Shown: piece by piece, positions 19,386-29,903 of the stretch
Numbering within the stretch: position 1 is the stretch's first letter
Layout of the letters: every line of letters begins with the position of its first letter
Assembly: GCA_903854185.1 (NCBI GenBank)
Contig: CAINVP010000032.1
Coordinates: 1 to 54,579 of the forward strand
Reading direction: 5' to 3'
Origin: an uncultured Actinomycetes bacterium
GTDB lineage: Bacteria; Actinomycetota; Actinomycetes; Nanopelagicales; Nanopelagicaceae
Length of the DNA: 54,579 bases
Translations under genes and position numbers: made by a program
Notes under the pieces: generated by a model
The model's database searches: none
The model's input: only the letters and a program-made list of their open reading frames with translations
Told to the model about the DNA's origin: nothing

Positions 19386-19816
19386 AAGTGCGCGTACTCA
19401 ACGGCCCTAACTTGGCCAGGCTTGATCTGCGGTCATCGGCCATCTATGGCGATATGAACTTTTCGGCGCTCCAAGAGTTTATCCTCAAGACAGCGGCTGA
19501 GGTCGGCTTAGAGGCAGAGGTGCTTCAGTCAGATTCAGAGACAGAACTGATTCATTGGATTCATGAGGCAGCCGATTCGCACACCCCCATAGTTATCAAC
19601 CCGGCTGCATTTACGCATTATTCGTATGCGATCCGAGATGCGCTAGAAATGGTGAGCGCTCCAAAAATTGAGGTGCATCTCAGCAATACGATGGCTAGAG
19701 AAGAATTTCGACACACTTCCGTCGTTTCTGGCGTTGTGCATGGAACTATCGCTGGATTTGGTCCCGATTCCTACCGGTTAGCCCTGATTGCCCTAAAAAA
19801 TCTCGTTGGCAAGTAA
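19382..19816 (+). CDS. aroQ: 3-dehydroquinate dehydratase, type II
   Basis: It dehydrates 3-dehydroquinate to 3-dehydroshikimate and forms dodecamers in known cases. The 144-residue product has LNGPNL at the start, the mobile loop Arg and catalytic Tyr in LRSSAIYG, the substrate-binding NPAAFTHYSYAIRDAL, the catalytic His in EVHLSN and the binding Arg in AREEF. The loop reads RLDLRSS, with Asp where many type II enzymes have Gly. Catalytic residues all appear present. The gene overlaps aroB by four bases and ends 66 bp before efp. Confidence 0.93.
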   Translation: MKVRVLNGPNLARLDLRSSAIYGDMNFSALQEFILKTAAEVGLEAEVLQSDSETELIHWIHEAADSHTPIVINPAAFTHYSYAIRDALEMVSAPKIEVHLSNTMAREEFRHTSVVSGVVHGTIAGFGPDSYRLALIALKNLVGK

Positions 19817-19818
19817 GG

Positions 19819-19824
19819 TATCCT
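19819..19824 (+). promoter_or_regulatory. Candidate -10 element for efp-nusB
   Basis: TATCCT lies in AAGGTATCCT, just after the aroQ stop. It has the same extended form as the -10 candidates before the DUF948 gene and rpoZ. Transcription would begin near 19831 and give a leader of about 52 bases before the efp ATG, which has its own Shine-Dalgarno (AAGGCAAGG). No clear -35 is visible. Confidence 0.4.
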
Positions 19825-19882
19825 TCAGCGTTGAATTTAGCTCGATAAGAATATTTCGTTATAGAGAAGGCAAGGTCCTACC

Positions 19883-20446
19883 ATGGCAACAACAAACGAT
19901 CTTAAGAATGGCATGACGCTCGATATCGATGGTCAGTTATGGACCGTTGTTGAGTTCCAACATGTGAAGCCAGGTAAGGGACCAGCATTCGTTAGAACGA
20001 AGATGAAGCAAGTACTTACCGGCAAAGTTGTCGAGAAGACCTTTAACGCCGGCATTAAGGTGGAAGTTGCGATTCTCGAGAAGCGCGACATGACCTATCT
20101 TTATCACGATGGCGATGCTTACGTCTTTATGGATCAGGCGACCTTTGATCAAATCTCTATCTCAGAGGCGGTTGTTGGCGAAGCTTCAAACTATATGCTT
20201 GAAAATTGCGAAGCGATTGTGGCGATGCACGAGGGAAACCCACTCTATGTCGAACTCCCAGCCTCAGTTGAACTCATTATTACTTATACCGAGCCCGGTT
20301 TACAGGGCGATCGTTCTTCTGGTGGCACAAAGCCTGCAACAGTGGAGACTGGCATTCAAATCCAGGTTCCACTCTTTATCAAGCAAGATGAGAAGGTTTT
20401 GGTCGATACACGCACTGGGGCATATCTCGGTCGCGCTAATTCATGA
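19883..20446 (+). CDS. efp: Translation elongation factor P
   Basis: EF-P relieves ribosome stalling at polyproline. The 187-residue product has the three-domain EF-P layout. The loop tip residue is K32 in KPGKGPAF, the position that enters the peptidyl-transferase centre. The C-terminal domain has the [19 protein letters not shown] signature. No modification enzyme such as EpmA is in the window. AAGGCAAGG precedes the ATG, and a candidate -10 sits 60 bp upstream. It overlaps nusB by four bases, the usual efp-nusB pair. Confidence 0.97.
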   Translation: MATTNDLKNGMTLDIDGQLWTVVEFQHVKPGKGPAFVRTKMKQVLTGKVVEKTFNAGIKVEVAILEKRDMTYLYHDGDAYVFMDQATFDQISISEAVVGEASNYMLENCEAIVAMHEGNPLYVELPASVELIITYTEPGLQGDRSSGGTKPATVETGIQIQVPLFIKQDEKVLVDTRTGAYLGRANS

Positions 20447-20850
20447 GTGCTCGCAGTAAAGCACGGAAGAAGGCGCTCGATTTTCTCTTTGCAGCAGATA
20501 TTCGGGAAGGTAATCCGATCACGCTGTATAACGCTCGCGAGAAGATTGACTCAGATCTCAGCGAAGAGGCTTACGTCCTCGAACTATTAGAGGGTGTCGC
20601 GGCGCATAAAGACGCCATCGATGAGTTGATTACCACCTATGCCCAGGGTTGGGATCTGGACCGGATGCCAAGCATCGATAGGAATATTCTTCGGGTAGCG
20701 CTCTTTGAGCTGGTTCATAACGAGGGGATTCCGGACAACGTGGCTATCTCAGAGGCGGTAGAGCTGGCCGGGGAACTCTCCACTAAAGAATCCTCTACCT
20801 ACATCAACGGAGTTCTCTCTAGAATCGTGGCGATTAAGGCCTCGCTGTAG
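20443..20850 (+). CDS. nusB: Transcription antitermination factor NusB
   Basis: NusB acts with NusE at boxA in rRNA antitermination. The 135-residue product has the compact helical NusB fold pattern: an N-terminal [16 protein letters not shown], then [16 protein letters not shown] and [15 protein letters not shown], and the closing [12 protein letters not shown]. It is coupled to efp by an ATGA overlap and followed by the 67-bp pyrR leader. Confidence 0.94.
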   Translation: MSARSKARKKALDFLFAADIREGNPITLYNAREKIDSDLSEEAYVLELLEGVAAHKDAIDELITTYAQGWDLDRMPSIDRNILRVALFELVHNEGIPDNVAISEAVELAGELSTKESSTYINGVLSRIVAIKASL

Positions 20851-20858
20851 GGCTCTGC

Positions 20859-20864
20859 TAGTAT
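20859..20864 (+). promoter_or_regulatory. Candidate -10 element of the pyr operon
   Basis: TAGTAT, within GCTAGTATC, lies nine bases after the nusB stop. Transcription from it would start near 20871 and give a leader of about 47 bases that carries the PyrR-binding motif. A -35 match is weak (ATTAAG region near 20833), so the assignment is tentative. Confidence 0.42.
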
Positions 20865-20888
20865 CCACACTGTTCATCCTTTAACGAA

Positions 20889-20904
20889 CCGTCCTGTGAG
20901 GCGG
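20889..20904 (+). promoter_or_regulatory. PyrR-binding RNA element before pyrR
   Basis: CCGTCCTGTGAGGCGG fits the known PyrR-binding loop pattern GUCCNGNGAGGC, flanked by CCG/CGG that can pair. It ends one base before the pyrR Shine-Dalgarno GAAGGAG (20906-20912). UMP-bound PyrR at this site would be expected to block ribosome access, as described for mycobacterial pyrR. I see no attenuator terminator in the short leader, which favours translational rather than transcriptional control. Confidence 0.72.
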
Positions 20905-20917
20905 CGAAGGAGTTGCT

Positions 20918-21451
20918 ATGGCCCATATTTTGGAGAGCTCGGATATCTCTCGAGCGCTCAAGCGCATTGCGCATGAAATCGTTGAACATAATCAAGGCGT
21001 TGAAAATATTGTTCTCATGGGCATACCAACCCGGGGGAGATACCTTGCTGACCGGCTCCAGGAGAATTTAGAGTCAATCAGCGGAGCAGCAGTTCCGACC
21101 GGAATTCTAGATATCACGCTCTACCGAGATGACTATCGAATTCGACCTCCGAAGGCGCTGGAGAAGACACTTCTTCCAGATGGCGGTATCGAAGGACGAG
21201 ATGTAGTACTCGTCGATGATGTCCTCTATTCCGGCAGGACGATTCGTGCGGCGCTAGACGCCCTTGGTGAATTTAGCCGTCCGAAGAGCGTTCAACTTGC
21301 TGTGCTAGTAGACCGTGGCCATCGAGAGCTTCCGATTAGAGCGGATTACGTGGGAAAGAATATCCCGACCTCACTTAAGGAGAGCGTCCGAGTCCACCTC
21401 ATGGAGGTAGACGGGGAAGATTCTATTGAAATCCTTGGTGAACGCCAATGA
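20918..21451 (+). CDS. pyrR: Pyrimidine operon regulator PyrR / uracil phosphoribosyltransferase
   Basis: PyrR binds the pyr mRNA leader in response to UMP and usually has uracil phosphoribosyltransferase activity. The 177-residue product has the PRTase fold with the PRPP loop [13 protein letters not shown] and upstream [13 protein letters not shown]. It is the first gene of the operon. Its own leader carries a PyrR-binding motif directly before GAAGGAG, so it should be autoregulated. It overlaps pyrB by four bases. Confidence 0.95.
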   Translation: MAHILESSDISRALKRIAHEIVEHNQGVENIVLMGIPTRGRYLADRLQENLESISGAAVPTGILDITLYRDDYRIRPPKALEKTLLPDGGIEGRDVVLVDDVLYSGRTIRAALDALGEFSRPKSVQLAVLVDRGHRELPIRADYVGKNIPTSLKESVRVHLMEVDGEDSIEILGERQ

Positions 21452-22410
21452 GTAACCTGCTCTCGATAAATGATCTCACATTGGATCAGGCACTTGGAAT
21501 CTTGAGAACGGCAGCGGAGTTGGAGAAACTCACCGAGGGTGGAGCGAAGAAGTTACCAACTCTACGAGGATTCACCATTGTGAATCTCTTCTACGAAGAC
21601 TCAACTCGCACTCGCATCTCATTTGAAAGTGCAGCAAAGCGTCTCTCTGCGGATGTGATTAATTTCAGTGCTAAAGGTTCGAGCGTAAGTAAAGGCGAGT
21701 CGCTAAAAGATACCGCGCAGACACTTCAGGCAATGGGTGCGGATGCGGTCATCATTCGCCACGGATCTTCTGGAGCTGCGGCACGCCTTGCTTCATCTGG
21801 TTGGATCAAGGCCTCGGTAATAAATGCGGGGGATGGCACGCATGAACATCCTACGCAAGCTCTTTTAGATGCCTTCACCATTGCAAAACGATTTAATCTG
21901 TTAAATAACGAAGGTCAAATCTTCGTCGGATTAAAGGTTGCTATCGTGGGAGATATTTTGCATTCGCGCGTTGCTCGTAGTAACGCGCTGCTTCTCACCA
22001 AACTCGGCGCTGAAGTCACGATGATTGCGCCTCCGACGTTGATGCCGGTCGGCGTTGCAGCATGGGGAGTGTCCTCTGATTACTCTCTAGATAATCGACT
22101 GGCCGAGTACGACGTCGTCATGATGCTTCGAATTCAATCAGAGCGGATGACTGACTCTTATTTCCCTACCGAACGTGAGTACGCCCGTAGATACGGCTTG
22201 AATTCAGAGCGACTCGGCAAGATGAAGGAATCAGCAATACTGCTTCATCCTGGCCCAATGAACAGAGGCCTGGAAATTTCCGCTGAGAGCGCAGATGCAG
22301 AGAATTCGATGGTGTTAGAGCAGGTAAGTAACGGAGTACTAGTGAGAATGGCAGTCCTGTACACCCTTCTCGGTGGTCCAACAATGGTTGATGAGGTCGT
22401 TAAAGCATGA
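21448..22410 (+). CDS. pyrB: Aspartate carbamoyltransferase catalytic subunit
   Basis: It joins carbamoyl phosphate and aspartate. The 320-residue product has the carbamoyl-phosphate motif [13 protein letters not shown], the [16 protein letters not shown] segment, and [10 protein letters not shown] near the end. No pyrI regulatory subunit gene is next to it, as is usual in actinobacteria. Four-base overlaps join it to pyrR and pyrC. Confidence 0.97.
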   Translation: MSNLLSINDLTLDQALGILRTAAELEKLTEGGAKKLPTLRGFTIVNLFYEDSTRTRISFESAAKRLSADVINFSAKGSSVSKGESLKDTAQTLQAMGADAVIIRHGSSGAAARLASSGWIKASVINAGDGTHEHPTQALLDAFTIAKRFNLLNNEGQIFVGLKVAIVGDILHSRVARSNALLLTKLGAEVTMIAPPTLMPVGVAAWGVSSDYSLDNRLAEYDVVMMLRIQSERMTDSYFPTEREYARRYGLNSERLGKMKESAILLHPGPMNRGLEISAESADAENSMVLEQVSNGVLVRMAVLYTLLGGPTMVDEVVKA

Positions 22411-23705
22411 AAAGTATCGTGATTTCAGATGTGAAACTCTCAGATGGTTCTTCAGTCTCCATCGGCATGAGAGATGGCGTGATTACCGAGATTGGCGCGC
22501 AGATCAGCTCTGATTATGACGAAACAATTCTTGGAACTGGTTTAACCGCCCTCCCTGGGTTTGTGGATTTGCATACCCATCTTCGCGAACCCGGTAAAGA
22601 AGATGCTGAGACGGTCCTAACGGGATCACAATCTGCAGTTGCTGGTGGATTCACCGCCGTTTCAGCAATGGCAAATACCAATCCGGTGGCCGACACTGCC
22701 GGCGTCGTTGAACAGGTTTTTCGGCTTGGCAAAGAGGCTGGTCTCTGTGAAGTATTTCCAATCGGAGCGGTGAGTAAAGGGCTTATGGGCGAGCAGCTCG
22801 CTGAACTCGGAGCAATGGCTACCTCTGCCGCTGCCGTTCGTATCTTCAGTGACGATGGAAAATGTATAAGTGACCCTCTCCTCATGCGCCGGGCCTTGGA
22901 GTATGTAAAGAGTTTTAATGGCCTCATAGCGCAACACGCTCAAGATCCACGGCTTACAGTTAACGCCCAGATGAATGAGGGTGAGATCTCTTCAACGCTT
23001 GGTTTGGCTGGTTGGCCGGCGGTTGCCGAAGAGAGCATTATCGCTCGAGATATCCTGCTCGCAGATCACGTGCAGAGTCGACTTCATATTTGCCATGTAT
23101 CAACGGCGGGAAGCGTCGAGATCATCCGATGGGCAAAGTCACGAGGAATCAGCGTGACTGCAGAAGTGACTCCACATCATCTGCTCCTCACTGAAGATTT
23201 AATCACCGGTTATGACCCCATCTATAAGGTCAATCCACCGTTGCGATCTCAGCGAGATGTGGAGGCCTTGAGAACGGGTCTTGCAGATGGAACTATCGAC
23301 ATTGTTGCCACCGATCACGCTCCGCATCCGCGTGAGGATAAGGACTGCGAGTGGGCTGCTGCAGCTTTCGGTATGACTGGTCTGGAGACGGCATTTTCTG
23401 TTGTGTTTACCGCCATGGTGAAGAGTGGTCTGATGTCAATGGAGCGGTTAGTTGAGGTGATGTCCACCGCTCCTGCAAGGATTGCTGGCTATATCGGGCA
23501 GGGTTCACTTGCCATCGGCTCACCGGCCCACATCACCTTAGTAGATCTGGCCTCTGACTACCCGGTCAACGCCCGGAGCCATCTCTCCAAGAGTTCCAAT
23601 TCACCTTTTAACGGTCTCGTTCTCTCTGGCAGAGTCAGAGATACGCTATTCCACGGAGTCGCTGTACTCCGCAATGGAACGCTAACAGGGGAGAGGTTTG
23701 CATAG
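22407..23705 (+). CDS. pyrC: Dihydroorotase
   Basis: This amidohydrolase cyclises carbamoyl aspartate to dihydroorotate. The 432-residue product is of the long class I type, with the metal motif [13 protein letters not shown] near 50, HICHVST in the middle and the catalytic aspartate in IVATDHAPH. It overlaps pyrB by four bases, and carA starts immediately after its stop. Confidence 0.96.
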   Translation: MKSIVISDVKLSDGSSVSIGMRDGVITEIGAQISSDYDETILGTGLTALPGFVDLHTHLREPGKEDAETVLTGSQSAVAGGFTAVSAMANTNPVADTAGVVEQVFRLGKEAGLCEVFPIGAVSKGLMGEQLAELGAMATSAAAVRIFSDDGKCISDPLLMRRALEYVKSFNGLIAQHAQDPRLTVNAQMNEGEISSTLGLAGWPAVAEESIIARDILLADHVQSRLHICHVSTAGSVEIIRWAKSRGISVTAEVTPHHLLLTEDLITGYDPIYKVNPPLRSQRDVEALRTGLADGTIDIVATDHAPHPREDKDCEWAAAAFGMTGLETAFSVVFTAMVKSGLMSMERLVEVMSTAPARIAGYIGQGSLAIGSPAHITLVDLASDYPVNARSHLSKSSNSPFNGLVLSGRVRDTLFHGVAVLRNGTLTGERFA

Positions 23706-24839
23706 ATGAACTTCAGCAAAGCTTTCTTCGTCCTTGATGATGGCTCAATCTTCGAGGGAGAACCGTGGGCGTGCGAAGGTGAGACCTTTGGGGAGGCTGT
23801 CTTCTCAACCGGCATGACCGGATACCAAGAGACCCTCACTGACCCGTCCTATCACAAGCAAATTGTGGTCATGACCGCTCCTCATATTGGAAATACCGGA
23901 ATGAATCAGAGCGATATGGAGAGTTCGCAGATTTGGGTCTCAGGATTCGTTGTTCGAAATCCGACGCCGAGAGTCAGTAACTGGCGATCTGAGAATTCGT
24001 TGGAGTCAGCGCTTATCGATGCTGGTGTGATTGGCATTCAAGGGGTCGACACCCGAGCTATCACGCGACACCTTCGTGACCGAGGATCGATGCGAGTGGG
24101 CATATTCTCAGGATTGGATCTCAGTCGAGAAGAGATGGTTATGAAGGTTCGAGCCACATCAGCGATGAGTGGTTCGTATCTTGCTGAAGATGTCACAACG
24201 CCGCAAACATATATCGTTAATCCGCCGGAAGGAACTGTGCGCCGGTTTAGAGTGGCAGCGTTGGATCTGGGAATTAAATCGGCTACGCCTCGCCATATGT
24301 CGGAGCGTGGGATCGAAGTACATGTATTTCCCCTTGGTTCAACGTTAGAGGAATTGCTTGCAATTAAGCCCGATGGCATCTTCCTCTCTAACGGTCCAGG
24401 AGATCCTGCAACTATGGATGGCGTTGTTGCACTCGTGCGAGAGCTGCTGCTGGAGGCTGTTCCAATTTTTGGTATCTGTTTTGGACATCAGATTCTTGGT
24501 CGCGCCCTTGGCTTCCAGACGTATAAATTGAAGTTTGGCCACAGAGGTATCAACCAGCCGGTTATGAATCTATCGAATCGTAAAGTGGAGATTACCGCTC
24601 ATAACCATGGCTTCGCTGTTGATGCACCAAGAAATGGAAACTTCACGACAGCATTCGGTCAGGGCGTCGTAAGTCACATCTGTCTAAACGATGATGTGGT
24701 CGAAGGAATTGAATTGATTGATCGGCCAGCGTTCAGCGTTCAATACCACCCAGAATCAGCGGCTGGACCGCACGATGCCAATTATCTCTTTGACCATTTC
24801 ATCGCTTTGATGAGTAAGAATGCGGGACAGAATGCCTAA
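23706..24839 (+). CDS. carA: Carbamoyl-phosphate synthase small (glutaminase) subunit
   Basis: It supplies ammonia from glutamine to CarB. The 377-residue product has the N-terminal CPSase small domain with [14 protein letters not shown] and a C-terminal class I glutaminase domain. The nucleophile is C258 in GICFGHQ, and the partner His/Glu lie in [10 protein letters not shown]. It begins directly after pyrC and overlaps carB. Confidence 0.97.
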   Translation: MNFSKAFFVLDDGSIFEGEPWACEGETFGEAVFSTGMTGYQETLTDPSYHKQIVVMTAPHIGNTGMNQSDMESSQIWVSGFVVRNPTPRVSNWRSENSLESALIDAGVIGIQGVDTRAITRHLRDRGSMRVGIFSGLDLSREEMVMKVRATSAMSGSYLAEDVTTPQTYIVNPPEGTVRRFRVAALDLGIKSATPRHMSERGIEVHVFPLGSTLEELLAIKPDGIFLSNGPGDPATMDGVVALVRELLLEAVPIFGICFGHQILGRALGFQTYKLKFGHRGINQPVMNLSNRKVEITAHNHGFAVDAPRNGNFTTAFGQGVVSHICLNDDVVEGIELIDRPAFSVQYHPESAAGPHDANYLFDHFIALMSKNAGQNA

Positions 24840-27800
24840 GAACGAGAAGATCAAGAGCGTTTTAGTAATTGGAAGTGGCCCCATTGTCATTGGACAAGCG
24901 TGTGAATTCGACTACTCGGGAACTCAAGCATGTCGCATCCTGCGCGAAGAGGGTATTCGGGTTATCTTGATTAACTCGAATCCGGCAACAATCATGACTG
25001 ACCCAGAATTTGCAGATGCTACATATATTGAACCGATCACTCCTGAAGTGATTGAGAGAATCTTGGATATAGAACGTCCTGATGCAGTCCTAGCTACGCT
25101 CGGCGGACAGACCGCATTAAATGCCGCCATGGCACTACATGAGCGTGGCTCGTTCACAAAGTATGGAACACGCCTCATCGGCGCCAATATCGATGCGATT
25201 AACCGTGGCGAGGATCGCGACACCTTTAAAGCAATCGTTGAAAAGGTCGGAGGAGAATCTGCCCGCTCATTTATCGCACACTCGATGGCAGATTGTTTTG
25301 AGGCAGTTGAAGTTCTGAACTATCCAGTCGTAGTTCGCCCATCCTTCACCATGGGCGGGTTGGGTTCCGGAATCGCCTTCAATAAGGATGAGCTCGAGTT
25401 GATTGCAGGTGCTGGACTTCGTCATTCTCCCACTACAGAGGTGCTACTGGAAGAGAGCATTATAGGTTGGAAGGAGTACGAACTCGAGGTGATGCGCGAC
25501 AATAAAGATAACGTCGTCATCGTCTGCAGTATTGAAAATGTTGATCCTATGGGAGTTCATACCGGCGACTCCATCACAGTTGCGCCTGCTCTCACTCTCA
25601 CGGACGTTGAGTACCAGAAACTCCGAAATCTCTCTATTGATATTATCCGTGAAGTTGGCGTGGAGACGGGAGGTTGCAATATTCAATTTGCAGTCAACCC
25701 GGCGGACGGTCGTATTATCGTCATCGAAATGAACCCGCGCGTCTCCCGCTCGTCAGCGCTGGCATCGAAGGCAACTGGATTTCCTATTGCGAAGATTGCC
25801 ACCAAACTCGCAATTGGGTATACGTTGGATGAGATTCAGAATGACATCACTAAATCCACACCCGCCTCATTTGAACCAACACTCGACTATATCGTTGTTA
25901 AAGTTCCGCGGTTCGCTTTTGAGAAGTTCCCAGAGGCAGATCCAAAACTCACCACCACCATGAAATCCGTGGGAGAGGCTATGGCGATTGGCCGCTCCTT
26001 CCCAGAGGCGCTTCAGAAGGCGCTTCGCTCAGTTGAGAAGAAGGGTGCCTCTTTCACGTGGAGCGCTAAGAATGAGGATAAATCGAAGTTATTGAAGGCT
26101 ATTTCGACACCAACCGAATGGCGTCTTCAACAGGTGCAACAAGTCATGTCGCTAGGTGCCACCATCGAAGAGGTCCAAGAGATAACGAAAATTGATCCAT
26201 GGTTCTTGGCTCAAATCGAAGTAATCAATTCTCTCGCCGACGAGTTTAAGGCCGCGCCAGAACTATCTGCCGAAATTTTTGCCAAAGTTAAACGCTCAGG
26301 CTTCTCCGACCTTCAGCTCGCCGAATTGCGAGACCTCACAGAGGCTGAGATAACCTCCCAGCGAATTCGTGCAGGTATTCGTCCGGTATTTAAAACCGTT
26401 GATACCTGCGCCGCTGAATTTGAAGCTCATACGCCATATCACTACTCCACGTATGACCAAGAGAGTGAAGTTCTTCCTAGAACAAAACCGGCCGTCTTTA
26501 TTCTCGGCAGCGGTCCAAATCGAATTGGTCAGGGCGTTGAATTCGACTATTCATGTGTGCACGCCGCCTTCGCGTTGAAGGAGGCAGAGTACGAAACCAT
26601 AATGATTAACTGCAATCCAGAGACGGTATCGACAGATTATGACACCTCAGATCGGTTGTACTTCGAGCCACTCACGCTCGAGGATGTTCTCGAAGTGATT
26701 CATGCAGAAAGCCAGGCTGGACCCGTTCTCGGGGTAATCGCACAACTCGGGGGCCAGACTCCACTTGGTCTAGCACGCGGACTGAAAGAGGCGGGGGTCA
26801 CGATTCTTGGTACTAGCCCCGATGCGATTGATTTGGCGGAAGATCGTGGCCAATTCGGCGCAGTTCTTGAAGAGAGCGGGCTTCGCGCACCAGAATTTGG
26901 AATGGCAAGATCTTTCGCAGAGGCGAAGAAAATTGCAGCGGAGATTAGCTATCCAGTTCTCGTCCGGCCATCTTTTGTGCTGGGCGGTCGTGGGATGGAG
27001 ATCGTTTATGACGATGAATCTCTCGAAGAGTTTATTAAGAAGGCAACTGAGATTACCCCTAATCATCCTGTCCTCATCGATAGATTCTTGGATGATGCGA
27101 TCGAAATTGATGTGGATGCGCTCTATGATGGCGAGGAGCTCTTCCTTGCCGGCGTTATGGAACATATCGAAGAAGCCGGTATTCACTCGGGCGACTCAGC
27201 CTGCGTGCTGCCGAGTTTCTCCCTTAATTTAGCAAAGATTGAAGAGATTCGAAGGGCCACGGAGAGCATTGCTCGACTTGTTGGCGTTCGAGGTCTTATA
27301 AATATTCAATTCGCTGTAACCCGCGACGACACTCTGTATGTGATCGAAGCTAACCCTCGCGCCTCTCGCACAGTTCCGTTCGTCAGCAAGGCAACAGGAA
27401 ATGCTCTCTCAAAGGCGGCCGCGCTGATTTGCGTCGGCAAATACATTGCAGAGCTACGGATTGAAGGTCTTCTACCGGATACTGGTGACGGAGTATCAAG
27501 TGCCGTCTCGGTAAAGGAAGCAGTATTGCCGTGGAACCGTTTCCGTCGAGTGGATGGCATGGGCGTGGATTCGGTACTTGGACCAGAGATGCGCTCGACC
27601 GGTGAGGTAATGGGAATTAGCGAAACTTTCGGTGAGGCCTATGCAAAATCGCAGACTGCCGCATTTGGACCGCTTCCACACTCTGGCAGCGTCTTCCTCT
27701 CCTTATCGGATCGCGATAAAGAGAGCTCCGTTGAGCCAGCCCGCAAGTTACTTGATCTCGGATTTACGCTATATACAACACAAGGAACACACGATTTTCT

Positions 27801-28107
27801 AGCTCGAGAAGGAATTCTCTCAACAAAAATCAGAAAGAACTCTGATAAGAATGAACCGGGGGATTCTGCGGTGGAGATTATCTCGCGAGGAGATATTCAG
27901 CTAGTGATTAACACCCCCTTGGGTCGTGGCTCGCGGCAAGATGGTTGGCTGATTCGAACTGCAAGTGTTCAACGTTCCATTCCGTGCATTACTACTATCG
28001 CAGGCTTCAAAGCAGCCGTAGAAGGAATCGGTGAGATGAAGGGTCGGCCCTACTCAGTGAAATCCTTGCAGAAGTGGCAATCACTTACCGGTAGAGGTGT
28101 CAAATAA
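24832..28107 (+). CDS. carB: Carbamoyl-phosphate synthase large subunit
   Basis: The 1,091-residue product from ATG 24832 has two homologous ATP-grasp halves. Each begins with a [13 protein letters not shown]-like or [12 protein letters not shown]-like nucleotide segment and contains [19 protein letters not shown] or [21 protein letters not shown]-terminal MGS-type regulatory domain follows. I prefer 24832 because it gives the usual start [16 protein letters not shown] and has GGGA just upstream. An in-frame ATG at 24820 adds four residues. The start overlaps carA by eight bases. Confidence 0.97.
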   Translation: MPKNEKIKSVLVIGSGPIVIGQACEFDYSGTQACRILREEGIRVILINSNPATIMTDPEFADATYIEPITPEVIERILDIERPDAVLATLGGQTALNAAMALHERGSFTKYGTRLIGANIDAINRGEDRDTFKAIVEKVGGESARSFIAHSMADCFEAVEVLNYPVVVRPSFTMGGLGSGIAFNKDELELIAGAGLRHSPTTEVLLEESIIGWKEYELEVMRDNKDNVVIVCSIENVDPMGVHTGDSITVAPALTLTDVEYQKLRNLSIDIIREVGVETGGCNIQFAVNPADGRIIVIEMNPRVSRSSALASKATGFPIAKIATKLAIGYTLDEIQNDITKSTPASFEPTLDYIVVKVPRFAFEKFPEADPKLTTTMKSVGEAMAIGRSFPEALQKALRSVEKKGASFTWSAKNEDKSKLLKAISTPTEWRLQQVQQVMSLGATIEEVQEITKIDPWFLAQIEVINSLADEFKAAPELSAEIFAKVKRSGFSDLQLAELRDLTEAEITSQRIRAGIRPVFKTVDTCAAEFEAHTPYHYSTYDQESEVLPRTKPAVFILGSGPNRIGQGVEFDYSCVHAAFALKEAEYETIMINCNPETVSTDYDTSDRLYFEPLTLEDVLEVIHAESQAGPVLGVIAQLGGQTPLGLARGLKEAGVTILGTSPDAIDLAEDRGQFGAVLEESGLRAPEFGMARSFAEAKKIAAEISYPVLVRPSFVLGGRGMEIVYDDESLEEFIKKATEITPNHPVLIDRFLDDAIEIDVDALYDGEELFLAGVMEHIEEAGIHSGDSACVLPSFSLNLAKIEEIRRATESIARLVGVRGLINIQFAVTRDDTLYVIEANPRASRTVPFVSKATGNALSKAAALICVGKYIAELRIEGLLPDTGDGVSSAVSVKEAVLPWNRFRRVDGMGVDSVLGPEMRSTGEVMGISETFGEAYAKSQTAAFGPLPHSGSVFLSLSDRDKESSVEPARKLLDLGFTLYTTQGTHDFLAREGILSTKIRKNSDKNEPGDSAVEIISRGDIQLVINTPLGRGSRQDGWLIRTASVQRSIPCITTIAGFKAAVEGIGEMKGRPYSVKSLQKWQSLTGRGVK

Positions 28108-28962
28108 ATGTCCTCAATAAATAAGCGTGCACAACAGATTATGGCTGAGATCATCAGCAACAAGAAGGTCGGCGCTTATCATCACATCACCTTAAGCGTC
28201 GGTGAAATCGCTCAATTAATTCGTCCTGGCAATTTTGTAGCTATTGCGGTCGGCGGCGCAGATTCTCGCATGGTGTTGCGCCGCGCATTCGCAATCTATA
28301 AGGCGAGCATGGATCCATTGGATGGTGGAATCGTGGAGCTTGTAGTCGCCCCCCATGGTTCTGGCAGCACCTGGTTATGTAACGCGCCGCTACATTCAAA
28401 GATAGATATGATCCTGCCGCTCGGCAAGGCATTTGGTATTCCAGTTGAACCTGTCAATGCCCTGCTTGTGGGTGGCGGCTACGGTTCCGCGCCGCTCTTC
28501 GGGTTAGCAGAGGCACTAAAAGCGAAGCAGTGCAACGTCGATATGGTTCTCGGCGCGAGTACCGCCTCCAAGATTTACGCCCCACAAGAGGGCAAGCGCT
28601 CGACCAATTCGATGATCTTCACAACCGATGATGGCTCACTTGGCATTGAGGGCATGGTGAGTTCTGTAATTCCTGAACTTATCGAGAAGAACAAGATTGA
28701 GATTATCTACTCCTGCGGCCCGATGGCGATGCTTGAGGCGGTTACTAAAATTTCAGTCGAGTTCGGCCTCCAACATCAATGTGCAGTCGAGGAGTCGATG
28801 GCCTGCGGTATCGGAGTCTGTATGACCTGCGTTCTACCCGTTCGAGGCGAGGATGGCGTTGCGAGAATGCTTCGAACCTGCATCGACGGACCAGTCATGG
28901 AAGGTTCGGATATTCTCTGGAATACCGGCCGAACCGTCCCCAGTGAAGTGTGGGGCGCATAA
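28108..28962 (+). CDS. pyrK: Dihydroorotate dehydrogenase electron transfer subunit
   Basis: PyrK passes electrons from the class 1B dihydroorotate dehydrogenase to NAD. The 284-residue product has an FAD-binding segment with RRAFAIYKA, an NAD-binding LVGGGYGSAPLFGLAE, and a C-terminal [2Fe-2S] motif with cysteines in ESMACGIGVCMTCVLPV and LRTCID. It starts directly after carB and overlaps pyrD by one base (TAATG). Its presence means the PyrD here is the soluble NAD-linked type. Confidence 0.92.
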   Translation: MSSINKRAQQIMAEIISNKKVGAYHHITLSVGEIAQLIRPGNFVAIAVGGADSRMVLRRAFAIYKASMDPLDGGIVELVVAPHGSGSTWLCNAPLHSKIDMILPLGKAFGIPVEPVNALLVGGGYGSAPLFGLAEALKAKQCNVDMVLGASTASKIYAPQEGKRSTNSMIFTTDDGSLGIEGMVSSVIPELIEKNKIEIIYSCGPMAMLEAVTKISVEFGLQHQCAVEESMACGIGVCMTCVLPVRGEDGVARMLRTCIDGPVMEGSDILWNTGRTVPSEVWGA

Positions 28963-29903
28963 TGTCTCTTCCATTTAACTACTCCACATCCCTTGGCACA
29001 ACTACGCTTCCAAATCCCATTCTCACCGCCAGCGGTTGTGCGGGTTCAGGCAAAGAACTCGCACAATTCTTCCCACTCACCGAGCTCGGAGCGATCGTTA
29101 CGAAATCCATCATGCTCAAGCCGCGAAGTGGTCGAGCGACTCCACGCATGGCGGAGACGCCTAGTGGCATGCTCAATGCGATTGGCCTACAAGGTCCTGG
29201 CCTGGATCTCTTCATCGAAAACGATCTTCCGTGGCTTGCAGATCAAGGCGCGCGAACTATCGTGAGTATTGCAGGTGAGACGGTCGAAGATTATGCGGTG
29301 CTCGCCCGAAGAATTCGTACCCAACCGGGGGTTGTGGGAATAGAGGTAAATATTTCCTGCCCTAATGTGGAGAATCGCGGCCTTGTATTCGCCTGCCATC
29401 CAGATACGGCACGAGCAGCTATGGAGGCAGTGCGTCGCAATGTCGGGGGAGATATGCCGATAATTGCAAAGCTCTCACCAGATGTAACGGACATCGTCCA
29501 GATCGCTCGAACCGTTGTTGATGCCGGAGCGGATGGTGTCGCTCTTATCAACACTCTCCTAGGTATGGTCATTGATACTCGCACCATGCGTCCTCGATTA
29601 GCTCAAAAGACAGGTGGATTATCTGGTCCTGCGATCCGCCCGGTCGCAGTCCGAGCCGTATATCAGGTTCGTGAAGCTCTCCCGAACCTGCCAATCGTCG
29701 GCATGGGTGGAATCACATCGGGACAGGATGCACTTGAATTTGTCCTTGCCGGAGCGCAAGCAATCTCCATTGGCACATCAACGTTTGGTGATCCACAAGC
29801 AGCTACAAGAATTAAGAGCGAACTCGAAACTCTACTCATTGAGAGAGGTTTCTCAAGCTTCTCCGACGCCGTCGGTTACGCACATAGAGCGGAGAATGTA
29901 TGA
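28962..29903 (+). CDS. pyrD: Dihydroorotate dehydrogenase, class 1B catalytic subunit
   Basis: It oxidises dihydroorotate to orotate using FMN. The 313-residue product has the class 1 layout: NPILTASGCAGSGKE, LNAIGLQGPG, the active-site cysteine in VNISCPNVENRG, and GMGGITSGQDALEFVLAGA. There is no N-terminal membrane helix as in class 2. ATG 28962 overlaps the pyrK stop; an in-frame GTG at 28950 would add four residues but has less support. Confidence 0.95.
   Translation: MSLPFNYSTSLGTTTLPNPILTASGCAGSGKELAQFFPLTELGAIVTKSIMLKPRSGRATPRMAETPSGMLNAIGLQGPGLDLFIENDLPWLADQGARTIVSIAGETVEDYAVLARRIRTQPGVVGIEVNISCPNVENRGLVFACHPDTARAAMEAVRRNVGGDMPIIAKLSPDVTDIVQIARTVVDAGADGVALINTLLGMVIDTRTMRPRLAQKTGGLSGPAIRPVAVRAVYQVREALPNLPIVGMGGITSGQDALEFVLAGAQAISIGTSTFGDPQAATRIKSELETLLIERGFSSFSDAVGYAHRAENV

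Noticed and set aside
19831-19848. A five-codon TTG reading frame (TTG to TAA) starting at the predicted efp transcription start
   Set aside because: It sits six bases after TATCCT, like the leaderless genes, but such a tiny frame occurs easily by chance and shows no regulatory codons.
26770-27186. 138-residue minus-strand reading frame inside carB
   Set aside because: It is a shadow of the second ATP-grasp half of CarB.
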